Source: Turbatrix aceti
Taxonomy: Eukaryota > Nematoda > Chromadorea > Rhabditida > Panagrolaimidae
NCBI GenBank assembly: GCA_963969345.1
Contig: OZ017768.1
Span: forward strand, 8,270,718 to 8,334,717
DNA length: 64,000 bases
Direction: 5' to 3'
This document shows, one piece after another, positions 25,400 to 35,595 of this stretch. The notes beneath the pieces were generated by a model that was given only the letters and a program-made list of their open reading frames with translations, was not told the origin of the DNA and made no database searches. Position numbers and translations under genes: made by a program. The number at the start of each line of letters is the position of its first letter. Positions within the stretch are counted from its first letter, which is position 1.

Positions 25400-26354
25400 C
25401 TAATTATTAACTATTTTGTTCCATCGTCACATGAAAACACTCCTGAACAACGTTGAGCGGAAAAAGGAACTGGCATACGATCGCCCGACTCTGACAAACC
25501 GAGCCATTGTCGTCTACGTGGAGCAAGTCCTCAACGTTGCAGAAAAACCACGAATCGGACAACAAGCTGACTCTTCATCCTTGTAACTTATTGTATATCC
25601 GATATACTGTTATCACAAAAATTGTTTCCACGACATGTGCAATGGAAGCGAGAACCATAACGGAAACAACAGAATTGGAAGATGTGTGTGGATACGAACG
25701 AGGTGCGCAACAAAAACAAAGTACACAATGAAGTGGTAAAAAATCGAAACCATTTTTTCCTTTAGTCGTATTCAAATTTTGGCAAAAAAACAATGACTAA
25801 ATTAGAGCCGTGGAACACAATAAACTAGATGAAAATGAATGCATCACAATAAAACACATTAGCGTCTTTTTCTGACTGTCACAAAGGTCAAGGCGTTGCA
25901 GCAAGACATTTTGTAGTATATTTTGATAACAGAAATATTATAGTTGTCCTTTGAAATTAAAATGCCGTTTTCTTAAGAAAAAAGCTGCACTTTTCAATTA
26001 CCAAAATGCCATGAGTCAACGTTTTTGCATCGATTTCCGTTGCCGTTTCTCTGTTCTCATCGCCTCAATGATTTCCACGGCCAGTGCCACAAGCAGTGAT
26101 ACCAGCTGATGCTTGCACAGGTGACCCGTTATCACTCACGGTAAGAATTGTTTTGAGCGCACCATTTCTGAATTGTGGTTTTACGAAATTGCTTTTGCAG
26201 GGTCTATGAAATGCCACCGGAAAATTCATCGCGGCACAGCGACGACCAGAATCCATCAGAATTTATCAACGAAGAACCACCCATCTGCGCGCTTTCTCTT
26301 TTCTCTCTTTTATGCGCGCAGAAGCTACTCACTTCGTAGTGGATAGCGTCTCCC
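25111..26354. other. Unique spacer of the inverted duplication
   Basis: 1,244 bp between the two arms. It contains the 3' part of the deleted receptor (to 25399), a 51-codon open frame of unknown nature at 25431-25586, and a block (25850-26010) matching 41455-41605. A spliced-looking segment around 26040-26300 includes GTAAGA at about 26140 and TTTTGCAG at about 26200. No recognisable product was found in the last two. Confidence 0.5.
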
Positions 26355-26508
26355 TGTGAAGAACGAAAAAGTATTGAATAGAGTTAATGTATGCGATAAT
26401 TTCGAATCTGTGACGATCTTCAAAGTATAAATTTATTCCATCGTTTACACTATTTTCTTCATAATTAAAAGAATCGTCGTTCTGGGAAATATCGTAAGAA
26501 TTGTTCAT
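26355..26508 (-). pseudogene. Receptor exon 1 fragment (inverted copy)
   Basis: Mirror of 24957-25110: the N-terminal segment from MNNSYDIS to the start of TM1, cut off at the inner arm boundary. Nothing downstream continues the frame. Confidence 0.8.
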
Positions 26509-27043
26509 AGTTATGGTTTGTGAGTCGCAGAGATAAAGATATTGAATATGAGGCCCAGAATCAAATTGAGAAAAATTCACCTGTTTGTAGAGCCCTGGTG
26601 GCCCGTTTTTTTTCATCAAATAATATTTACAAAACGCAAAAAAAAACTTTTTCATCTGATTTTTATACATTAATTTGCAGAGTATTTATTTATTTATTTT
26701 TTTTTCGGTGAAATATTACTTGCGAATTTATGAATTTTCTGATTACGCTGACATAAATATATGAAGAAAGTTGTTAACAACAACAAGTTACTCAGTCAAT
26801 GTCGACGAGTTTGAATATTTTTATATCAAGCAAACAAAGATTTTACAGTCTTTAATTCAACACATTTATTTACAAAAAAATGCAACAGAGAATGTTCAAC
26901 AACACTATTTTTCAATCAAGAACGTTTCAAAATTACGGATCACGTCATGAAAACCATCAACAAAAATAAAAAATAAAACGATATTCACAATAAATTATAT
27001 GAAGTGATATGAAGATGAACTGTTAGAACACAATAGTTAATAA

Positions 27044-27954
27044 TCAGCAAGGATAAATTTTGCGCTTAAAGATCAGTTGAAATTGATTACAAATTTCAAA
27101 GAAAGGAAGAGGGGATAAAACACTACGCTTATTATCATTAATGAGATCTTCATATTCTTCTTTGCTTACTGTTTCCATATCTTCGTCCAATAGTGCCAAC
27201 TGGTTTGACGTATACCACCAACTTTCGAGAAAAGGTAGTGCATAAAACATGCATAAATAGACGCTCACGGGTATTTTTTTGATAAGGCGTACAGGCCTCG
27301 AATCCTTCGTGACGCTCTTTATCGTTGACAAAACTGGATATGTGGCCAGTTTTGAAAAAAGCGATGACACCCGTTTTGATTGGAACAGTAAACGCCTCCA
27401 AGCATCGAAAATAATGAATGGAAGTACTATGATCGGCATTTGGAATTCTCGCATTAGGTCCATACATGTGGAAATAATAGTATAATTATAAGCCCTAACT
27501 AAATCTGCGTATTTTGATAGAAAAAAATTGATTATTGCATAAATCAAAGACAATATTGAGAACACAGTTGTTTGCACTAGAAGCTTGTTTTCCATTTTTC
27601 GGCGTTCCGGCGAAACACTAATGTTGGCAGCATTGTTATTCTGCACAGTAGCAACCAGAGTGTTGCTGGCATTCTGCACAGCGTTGTTTTGACATCGACT
27701 GTACAGTCCGGCTGTTAGGCACAGACACGTTGAAACTAATGTCATTAAAATAATAATAATAGTTCCTGCCTCACTTAAATAATTTACTGCCGCTTTATTG
27801 TCATCAGATGAGCATTCTATGATTTCATAATAACAGGGCAACAAATAAGGAACAGGTATCCATATGCATAACGGTGATGTTGTGCAAAAAAAGATGCATC
27901 CAGTAATCACATATTTGTTAAATATTTTGTTCACTGATTGCCATTGAATGATAC
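27044..27954 (-). pseudogene. Receptor exon 2 copy, frame open (inverted copy)
   Basis: Mirror of 23511-24421 but with Ser instead of the stop, so TM4-TM7 and the tail form one open frame of about 300 codons. Upstream is the RTE fragment (28010-28355), not an exon 1. The open frame is therefore a detached half-receptor, unless it is spliced to an unusual donor. Confidence 0.75.
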
Positions 27955-28009
27955 CTAAAACAATGGATTACATTTATTTTCCTTAAAATCATTTTTGTGT
28001 TTTTTTAAG

Positions 28010-28355
28010 CATAATGAATCGGCCCGTCGTAGGGAAGGGTGTCCCACGGGTCGTTTTCCTTGTGATATCCTTGTGGCTCAACGCTCCACAACCGGACCGC
28101 TTGACTTCGGAGATCCCGATGACGTCGAGCTTGGGCGTCATCGGGATCTCCGTATAAGTTCCCGATGACGTACATATAAGTTGTTTTCCTTTCCTTTCAC
28201 GAACTCTTACTTCCTTACTCTTACTTCCTTACTCTTACCCTTACATTTCTGTACGCACCGACAATAAATTCTTCCTACTAACTCTCGATTTCTCTGTGAA
28301 GCTTCCCTCGCGTGGCCCGTTCCGCTGTGGAACGGAGGGAAGTTCTCCACAGTCG
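28010..28355 (-). mobile_element. RTE fragment (inverted copy)
   Basis: Mirror of 23110-23455 with the same endonuclease motif and the same internal deletion. Confidence 0.7.
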
Positions 28356-28444
28356 CACTTAACATAAATACATACATAGTAAAAAAAGTCCAAATAGGCC
28401 AAAAGTACATTTTCAAGCTAATGTAAGCAGGTAGGCGTTGACAA

Positions 28445-28600
28445 CGCCTACCTTTGTCGAATACATAATTTGTTGATATTCATGGCATTTTGTTAATCGA
28501 AAAATGCCTTTGCTCATTTTTGCCATTACTTCGTCCAATAGTCCCAACCGGTTTGACGTATACAAATTTAAAAACATTCAACAAAAAATACATGCAGTTG
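28445..28600 (-). pseudogene. Receptor tail remnant (inverted copy)
   Basis: Mirror of the tail remnant at 22865-23020. Confidence 0.6.
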
Positions 28601-28709
28601 TTTTTTGAAGAATCTGAGTAAAACGGTTTAGTGACACTACTTCGTAATATTTATTTCGCAATTACAAAAGCAACGTTTAAAAACATCATTGTATTAAATT
28701 TTTTCATAT

Positions 28710-29267
28710 TTATAATAATTTGAACCAAGCGGTAACAAAGTTTTCCAATTCTTCTTCGCTTAATTCCACAACTACTTGGTCTAATTCTGACATAGTGCTC
28801 GAAGTATACAACCAGCACTCAACAAAAATAAACGAATAAAACAAGCATTCTTTCTTTTGGATTCTTTTGAAGAAGTGCGAAATCTTCGAATTCTTTATCT
28901 CGTGTGTTAAAGTAGAAAGCACTGGTAAAGTTTTTAAGTTAGAAATAATCGCTTCTAGAAATTTGGATTGAAATAAAATTTCTCTCCACGAATTAAAAAT
29001 TATAAACGGCAGTATTATTACCAGCATCATACATTCCCGCATTAGATCAATACACGTGTCAATTACAGTTATTTCTACAAAATTGAATAAATGGTTGAAA
29101 TACACACTAAATAAATTTACCATTGAATGTGCCAAAGACAATATTGAAAAAACAATTGTTTGCACTAGAAGCTTGTTTTCCATTTTGCGGCGTTGCTTTG
29201 AAACACTTGTGTTAACAGCATTGTTACTCTGCACAGTGGCAACCAAAGTAGTGCTGGCATTCTGCAC
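28710..29267 (-). pseudogene. Truncated receptor 3' half (inverted copy)
   Basis: Mirror of 22198-22755: it encodes the loop before TM6, TM6, TM7 and the tail of the 21.5-kb receptor. The arm boundary at 29267 removes TM1-TM5. The frame remains open for another 38 codons into unique sequence (to 29381), giving a chimeric open frame whose first in-frame ATG is near 29348. Confidence 0.75.
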
Positions 29268-29487
29268 GCTTTTTCGTTGCCCTGCTTTTTGCCATTGATT
29301 ACCCCCTATTGTGCCATTCAAACCGTAGTTTACATCATAATTTATCATTATCAAACAAATAATCAACAAAAAAGCATACACAAAAAATCAGCGGAATTTG
29401 TCGTTCTTGTGGAGCTGTTTGCTCGTCTGTTTCTGTTCTGGAGTGTCACCGTGAGGCCAGAGCTTGCAGTAGCCGTTGTCGAGTTCA

Positions 29488-29994
29488 TCATGTCGTCGCC
29501 GTCAACGTCGATTTCACCGCTGCCCCTTGACCGTTGATGAAGCCGATTGGGCCTAAAAATCAAGAAAATTAGCTCGGTTTTCAATTTTTTTCCAAAAACT
29601 TACATTTTGCATGCAGGCAAGGATGTCTGAAGGCTGTGTGAAGTAATCTGAAAGCTTGAAGGACTTACTGAATACAAAATAAAACCCCAGCCATTTTTAT
29701 CAAAAAATTTGATGCCAACTGCCTTTCAATCATTTTTCACCTTTTTTTGCAATTGTGAAGCCAAATCTTGGCACCCCAGCTGTCGCAGCGCAATCCTACC
29801 TAACAATTTGCAGAACTCTCATGGCACAATCGCATAAAAGGGAAAAAAATGATTAAAACTTGGTTGGTATACAAAAAATAGTGAAACCGCCCCAAAACTT
29901 GGAAAAATTCAAAAACCTACGTCAGTGGAGGAAGGTTCGCTCGGATAAGGGTGCCGGTAGGTTGTACATGCTTGGAGGGTGTTGCCGGAAGAGT
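29488..29994 (-). CDS. Possible 3' exons of an unidentified gene
   Basis: Three segments have good splice signals: 29994-29921 (acceptor TTTGTTTCAG, donor GTAGGT), 29647-29604 (acceptor CTTTCAG, donor GTAAGT) and from 29552 onward (acceptor ATTTTTAG). One frame stays open across all three and ends at 29488 with ...STLTATT. The first piece reads TLPATPSKHVQPTGTLIRAN. No domain is recognised. Upstream exons may have been displaced by the element at 30042-30510. The intron 29648-29920 carries the same repeat as introns near 59.8 and 60.3 kb. Confidence 0.3.
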
Positions 29995-30033
29995 CTGAAA
30001 CAAAACCAAAACAATTCACGCTAAAAAACAACA

Positions 30034-30518
30034 ATTACAACCAAGGCTTTGCATTCCGGTTATATAACGAAGCGGAACGGAATGACGAATAACCGGGTCG
30101 GTTATTCGGCTATTTTCATTTCCCGAAAATAACCGGGTTATACGGCCCGGTTATTTTCCGCGACTTAAAATAACCGGGTTATACGGCGGTTATTTTCGAC
30201 TTTTTTAACCGTCCCCCTAAATCATGAACCGCATAAAAAACGTAAAATAAGCGTGCAAATTTGGACCAAAAAGGGGGACATTCGACTGAAAATGAAAAAA
30301 ATGACCCGGTTATTTTCAAATTTTTATGCAACCTGTCCAAAACTGAGACGGTTATTTTCTTTGACTTTATTCTAACTTCATATCCTACCCGGTTATTTTT
30401 TGCGATATAAGCGGCCAGCAATATTCGACCGTATAATGTCGGTTATTTTGCAAATTTGCATTTAAACGGCATTTAAGCGGCAAAAAATATAACCGGAATG
30501 CAAAGCCTTGATTACAAC
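30034..30518. mobile_element. Non-autonomous hAT-like element with 8-bp TSD
   Basis: The element proper is 30042-30510 (469 bp). It starts CAAGGCTTTGCATTCCGG and ends with the exact reverse complement; the terminal repeats match over 24 bp. Both flanks carry the 8-bp duplication ATTACAAC (30034-30041 and 30511-30518). The interior consists of repeated AACCGGGTTAT / GGTTATTTT units and encodes nothing. The 8-bp duplication points to the hAT superfamily. Confidence 0.85.
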
Positions 30519-30639
30519 ACGAACGAGAAAAAAAGAACATAGACAAAAAAAGAACAAAGTTGGGCTGATCAAGCCGAGCGCTGCGACGCAACATTCGTGT
30601 TGAGACTCCTCAACAACGGAAAAGTTGCAGAACGCGCTA

Positions 30640-32500
30640 TTTGTAAAATTAATTGGACGAAATTTATTTCTAAATTCGAAAACTTAGGTTTTTGAATAGA
30701 TATTTGTAAGTTTTTTGTTTTGATAAAATAGAATCAAGTATTGTTGTTCGAACTGGGCTATTGGCGTTTTTCAAAATTTTCATTTTTGACAAAATTAAAG
30801 GAGGTGTACTAGAAAATTCATTACTTGGTAAAAAATAAAGTTACGCATGCAATTAAAAATGAATTCGAAGCGCAACAAAATTTTCTATCCAGTAAAAATA
30901 TGCACATGATTCATAATAATTTTCAAATGCCTGAGAAACTCAAACTTCCAAAAAATTTTCCTAAAATATGAATTTTCAAAACTTTTTCGAAGCGTAATCC
31001 AAAAACTAAAATCGGCATCGCATTCTACAGTATCTTTTACATCTGGAGCGATTGTTTCAGAATTTTATATTTTTTCCGCGCGCCAGTGCAAATTTTTTCC
31101 TGAACCTCCCTTTTTTTGTTGAGCAAACACCAAAAGTTTTCAAAGTAGGGTTCGGTAAAAAAATCGGCATGGGTCGCGTTCGAAATGCATTTACGCGAAA
31201 AGTTAGGGTCCGGGGCAGAAATGAACGCTGAAGCGAATGGCGTACTCAGTTTTTTAAATTGATTTCTAAAAAGTTCCGAAAACCTAATTTTTCTCAGAAA
31301 TTTCATTTTTTTCAAAACTTCTAAGGTGATAAGGTATAAATTTTTCTTCAAAATCAGTTAGAGAATTTAGTTTCGCTTCAGAATTGTTTTTGTTTGCCTT
31401 CCTAGCTCATTTTGTTTATGCGCCGCGATTTTTCTACCATACCGCCTTCGATTTTGTCAATTTTGAACAAATTAAAAAAAAGAATTATGTCAGCATAACG
31501 AACACCCCTGAAGCTGTCTGTAAACAAAATTTCATAAACAAAACTGAATTTTGGGCTGAGTTACATTTTTTTGTAATTTGGTGCGAAATCCACATTCTCA
31601 AAATGCATTGACTCGCGCGCGCAACATGCGAAAGCCTCGGCAGTCTGGTGCGCTTTGGAGCTCTGGACAAAAGTCGGTTGAATTAAATTTATTTAAAAAA
31701 TTTAAAAAAGTGAGCGTTTATTGTCTATTGTCTTTCTTTTTTTGGTACAAATAGAATCGAGCATCGTCTTTCAAATGAGGCGATTCCCGTTTTGCAAAGT
31801 TGGCATTTGTGACAAATTTGAGTAGGGTGTACTAGAAAAATCATATTTATGTACGTAATAAATATCGAAACCCAATCCAAAATGCATTCGACGCGCAACA
31901 AAATTTTCTTTCTAACGATTATATTTAGTCCTACCCTAATGATTAGGCAAGTGCAAGAAAAAATTAAATTTTTGAAACAAAAATTTTGTTTCGAAAATTT
32001 CGAAACATTTTCGAAACCGGATCAAAAAACGAATATCAAAATTAGATTCCGCAGCATCTTTTACGTCTAAGGGCGGTGTTTCAGAATTTTTTCTCTTTCC
32101 GACGCGCCGGTGAATAATTTCTCCTGAACCCTACTTTTTTTGAGTTCCAGGCAACAAAAATTTTCAAAGTAGGGTTTGGCAAAAAAATCAACAAACGGCG
32201 CGTTTGTTATGCATTTTTTTGAAAATTTAGGCTCTGGGGTAAAAATGAACGCAGAATACAATGGTGCTATCAGTTTTGTGACTCGAGTTCTAAAAAATTT
32301 CGAAAACCTAATTTTTTTCGGAAATTTCAATTTTTTCGAAACTTTCAAAGTGACAAGGGGTATATTTTTTTTCAAAATTAGTTAGAGAATTTTATTGCGC
32401 TTCAGAATTGCTGTCCCACGCATTTTTAGCTCTTCTGGTTCATTCACAACGATTTTTTTACCATACCTCTCTCAAATTCGACAATTTTGGCCGATTTCGG
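30640..32500. repeat. Two diverged tandem copies of a ~1.02-kb repeat
   Basis: Landmarks recur about 1,020-1,025 bp apart: GCGCAACAAAATTTTCT near 30870 and 31890, a TAGGGTT-type block near 31145 and 32170, and a TTTTTCTACCATACC-type block near 31430 and 32455. Minus-strand open frames at 31351-31037 and 32375-32067 look alike because of this, but they lack splice or start context. The same TAGGGTTCGG and TACTCAGTTTTTTGA motifs occur in the foldback at 58-59.3 kb, so this belongs to a dispersed family. Confidence 0.7.
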
Positions 32501-32587
32501 CAGTCAAAATTGTTCGAACATTTGTATTTTTGCTTGGCAAAAAACTAGAAATGCCGAATACAATAGAAAAACACCATAAAAACATTT

Positions 32588-32662
32588 TTTGTATTGCGGG
32601 ATTCGAACCGCACACCCTCAGCTTCGCAGTCCTACCCCCTACCAGCATCGCTATTTAGGAAA
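32588..32662 (-). other. tRNA-like sequence (pseudogene or SINE head)
   Basis: On the minus strand there is an A-box-like TAGCGATGCTGGTAG and, about 35 bp on, a perfect B box GGTTCGAATCCCGC within a T-arm-like hairpin. The acceptor stem does not pair well and I cannot fold a clean anticodon arm. A decayed tRNA or the head of a tRNA-derived SINE is more likely than a working tRNA. Confidence 0.4.
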
Positions 32663-32829
32663 TTGCAGGGATTTCGTCTTTTTTTCGCCGCGGACTAGCA
32701 TTTCAGATACCAGACGCTGTAATTTGTACCATGTCCATCCACAAATGTTTTTTTTACCCGTAAAACAATGCCTGATACACAAGAAAGCAATTGCATGTGC
32801 AATTTAACGTACAAAAAGCTTTATAGCGC

Positions 32830-32965
32830 AAATGGCGAAATCGAGTTTTTGATAATCGTCAGTTTTTTCTGACGAAAATCGTCAGTTTTGAAAAATGATG
32901 AAAATCGTCAGATTTTTTTAAACAAAATCGTCAGAATGCACAACTGACGATTCAAATTTTTCTCA
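32830..32965. repeat. AAAATCGTCAG short repeats
   Basis: About five copies of AAAATCGTCAG or its inverse, with irregular spacing. They directly abut the truncated receptor that starts at about 32968, so they mark its 5' breakpoint. Confidence 0.7.
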
Positions 32966-32967
32966 GT

Positions 32968-34590
32968 GTACCGATTCCCCATCTGATACCCTGTTTTTAT
33001 GAAATCATCGAATGTTCATCGGATGTCAACAAAGAAGCAGGAAATTATTTAAAAGTTGCACCAATAATTATTTTTATTGTTACGACAGTAGTTTCTACAG
33101 GTCTGTGCCTAACGGCGGGATTGTACAGTCGGTGCCACAACAACGCTGTGCAGAATGCCAGCACTACTTTGGTTGCCACTGTGCAGAGTAACAATGCTGT
33201 TAACACAAGTGTTTCAAAGCAACGCCGCAAAATGGAAAACAAGCTTCTCGTACAAACAACTGTTTTTTCAATATTGTCTTTGGCACATTCAATTGTAAAT
33301 TTATTGTTTGAATATTACTACAATTTAATTAATATAGTAGAAACTGCTGTAGTTATCACGTGTATTGATCTAATGCGGGAATGTATGATGCTGGTAATAA
33401 TACTGCCGTTTATAATTTTTAATTCGTGGAGAGAAATTTTATTTCAATCCAAATTTCTAGAGGCGATTATTTCTAAATTAAAAACTTTACCAGTGCTTTC
33501 TACTGTAACACACGAGATAAAGAATTCGAAGATTTTGCACTTCTTCAAAAGAATCCCAATAAGCTTGTATATTTATTTATTTTTATTTATTTCACCATTA
33601 CTCAGTGGTTAGTTATCATTAGACCAGATGTTAGGAGGCACAAATGACGTCCACGTAGGCGTAAATGTCTCGATTCGTTTTGGTCGCGATTTCTTCTTCC
33701 CATCGTCGCTGTGGTCTGTTTTTCGTCTTGTTGAACACCGAGTTGAGCGAATCGGCCCATCGTAAGGAAGGGTGTCCCACGGGTCGTTTTCCTTGTGGTA
33801 TCCACAAGGTCAGTCGTCGGGCCCATCTGTTTTCGTCTGCCTCCAGGAGCTTTCGCGCGTATGTCCATTTTCGATGTTCCGCTTCCTTCACCCAGTCTTT
33901 GAGTTTTGTTCTTCGTCGGATGATTTTGTTTCGGACTTTGTCAGACCGTCGCAGCCCGAGGATGGCTCGTTCGACTCGGTGTTGAGCATTGCGCAACGTA
34001 GATCTTGCCGTTTCTGTCAGCGCCCAGGTTTCACAGCCGTACAACACCGATGGCAAGATGCAGGCATGGATCAGGCGGCGCTTCAAGTACATTGGCGTGC
34101 GTTTGGAGCGCAGGAGATCTGAGTTCCGGTAGTAGATGGACCTTGCTGTCGAGATGCGATTACGTATCTCAACGACGTGGTTGCGCGGCCACTGCATCTT
34201 TTGGCCTAGATAGACGAACGACTGCACCCGTTGGATAACCAGGCCGTGGAGGGAGAGCTCGAAATCATCCTCGATGTCCTTGAGGAGAAGTCCGGAGGAG
34301 ATAGGTCGCTGCTCCCGCCGTTTCTGTACCATCCACTGCGTCTTCTTGACGTTGACTTCCAGTCCGACGTCCTTGCAGGCGATGGCCATATCCGACAGCA
34401 TTTCCTGAAGTTCTTCGCCAGTGTGGGAAAGCTTGTATATATGCTTGTTTTATTCGTTTACTTTTGTTGAGTGTTGGTTTTATACTTCGAGTACTATATC
34501 AGAATTAGACCAAATAGTTGTGGAATCAAGCGAAGAAGAATTGGAAGACTTTGTTACCACTTGGCTCAATTTATTATATGAAAAAATTTA
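32968..34590 (+). pseudogene. 5'-truncated receptor interrupted by an RTE insertion
   Basis: It opens mid-exon 2 (RIPHLIPCFYEIIECSS) with the same loops, RRKMENKLLVQT motif and TM6-TM7 as the 21.5-kb receptor; TM1-TM4 are missing. After FFKRIP the frame is interrupted at 33572 by an inverted RTE 3' end. It resumes at 34440 with the equivalent of the final hydrophobic segment and acidic tail, ending near 34590. The receptor part is otherwise open, so the truncation or the RTE insertion, or both, are fairly young. Confidence 0.85.
33572..34428 (-). mobile_element. 5'-truncated RTE retrotransposon with 11-bp TSD
   Basis: An 857-bp minus-strand insertion encoding the C-terminal part of an RTE reverse transcriptase. 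It begins after the catalytic box at SDMAIACKDVGLEVN and includes the typical FVYLG, RISTAR and YGCETWALT motifs. The 3' end reads TGATAACTAACCACTGAGTAATGG and finishes in an (AAAT)n tail, here at the left edge. AAGCTTGTATA flanks it on both sides (33561-33571 and 34429-34439), giving an 11-bp target-site duplication. Confidence 0.92.
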
Positions 34591-34675
34591 ATACAATGAT
34601 GTTTTTAAACTTTGCTTTTGTATTGCGAAATATTATGAAGTAGTGTCACTAAACCGTTTTACTCAGATTCTTCAA

Positions 34676-34800
34676 AATACAACTGCATGTATTTTTTGTT
34701 GAATTTTGTTAAATTTGTATACGTCAAACCGGTTGGCACTATTGGACGAAGTAATGGCAAAAATGAGCAAAGGCATTTTTCGATTAACAAAATGCCATGA
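34676..34800 (+). pseudogene. Receptor tail remnant
   Basis: The same detached C-terminal segment as at 22865-23020, following a receptor copy in the same order. It supports an older segmental duplication covering receptor plus 3' flank. Confidence 0.55.
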
Positions 34801-34851
34801 ATGTACTTTTGGCTTTTTTGGACTTTTTTTACTATATATGTACTTCTGTTA

Positions 34852-35264
34852 AGTGCGACCAAGGGTGTCAACGGGCCGAATTTTTGTCGGCCCGGCCCGG
34901 CCCGGCGCGCTCGAGGTAAGGCCCGGCCCGGCCCGGGCCGGGCCGGGCCGGCCCGCCTTTTTACCAAAGCGTAAAATTGAAGCAAAATTTACTAAAATTT
35001 TTTCAATTTGTTGAAAAATATGAGTTGAAAAGGTAAAAATACACGTTGTTATTCATAATGGGGGAGGATTACTCAAAATGAGCAAGTTTTTGGTTCATTT
35101 TTGACAGTTTTGAATAAATTTTGTTCTAAAATTTTCTTTTTTTTTAAAACCGGGCCGCCGGGCCGGGCCGACTCACCATCAGGCCCGGCCCGGCCCGGCC
35201 CGGGCCGGGCCGGGCCGCGGGCTTTCCGGGCCGGCCCGGCCCGATTGACACCCTTGAGTGCGAC
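34852..35264. mobile_element. GC-rich non-autonomous hAT-like element, 8-bp TSD
   Basis: The element 34860-35256 (397 bp) starts CAAGGGTGTCAACGGGCCG and ends in the near-exact reverse complement. Dense GGCCCGG runs lie just inside each end around an AT-rich core. AGTGCGAC is duplicated at 34852-34859 and 35257-35264. The paralogous segment at 41690 has one copy of the site (AAGTGCGATCACATT) and no element. Confidence 0.88.
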
Positions 35265-35439
35265 CACATTGTTAAACAAAAGTGATTGAGATGCGCGTAC
35301 AGAATAAAAAAAAAAACTTAATATTCTGCAAAAACGAGTAGTCAAAAAAACGGACAGGAGATAAATCACAGTGTGACATGGCGCGATCAGATTTTATCAA
35401 ATATACATACATAACCTGGCTTTAAAAATGCCAATGTTT

Positions 35440-35565
35440 ATTGAAAAAAAAGAAAAATTAGCTTACAATGCAAACAATAACATAGCCCAAACAAACATAA
35501 ATACCGATTGGTAAACAAGTAACAAAACGTTTTACCGGATTAGAGGAAGGTTTTTTCAGCATCTT
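35440..35565 (-). pseudogene. Duplicate of the fused receptor's C-terminal tail
   Basis: A minus-strand frame reads KKPSSNPVKRFVTCLP and IGIYVCLGYVIV, matching the tail segment encoded at 35735-35600 of the neighbouring gene. It has no start and no TM7 before it. It looks like a partial tandem duplication of the gene's end. Confidence 0.55.
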
Positions 35566-35595
35566 ATACACAGTGAAGGAAATCATTGTCATTTA

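Larger units (their letters stand above)
26355..29267 (-). repeat. Right arm of 7.07-kb inverted duplication
   Basis: Exact reverse complement of 22198-25110 apart from the single difference noted at 27516. Its outer edge at 29267 cuts through the middle of a receptor's second exon, which shows the direction of copying: the left side holds the complete gene, the right a truncated copy. Confidence 0.95.

Noticed and set aside
31037..32375. Two similar ~100-codon minus-strand frames as a possible gene pair
   Set aside because: The surrounding non-coding DNA is equally similar, the period is a 1.02-kb tandem repeat, and no splice sites or other gene context are present.
32588..32662. Functional tRNA gene
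   Set aside because: The A and B boxes are good, but the acceptor and anticodon stems do not pair convincingly; kept only as a tRNA-like sequence.
33621..34122. Plus-strand frames near 33.7-34.1 kb as receptor exons
   Set aside because: They lie within the inverted RTE insertion and are antisense to its reverse-transcriptase region.
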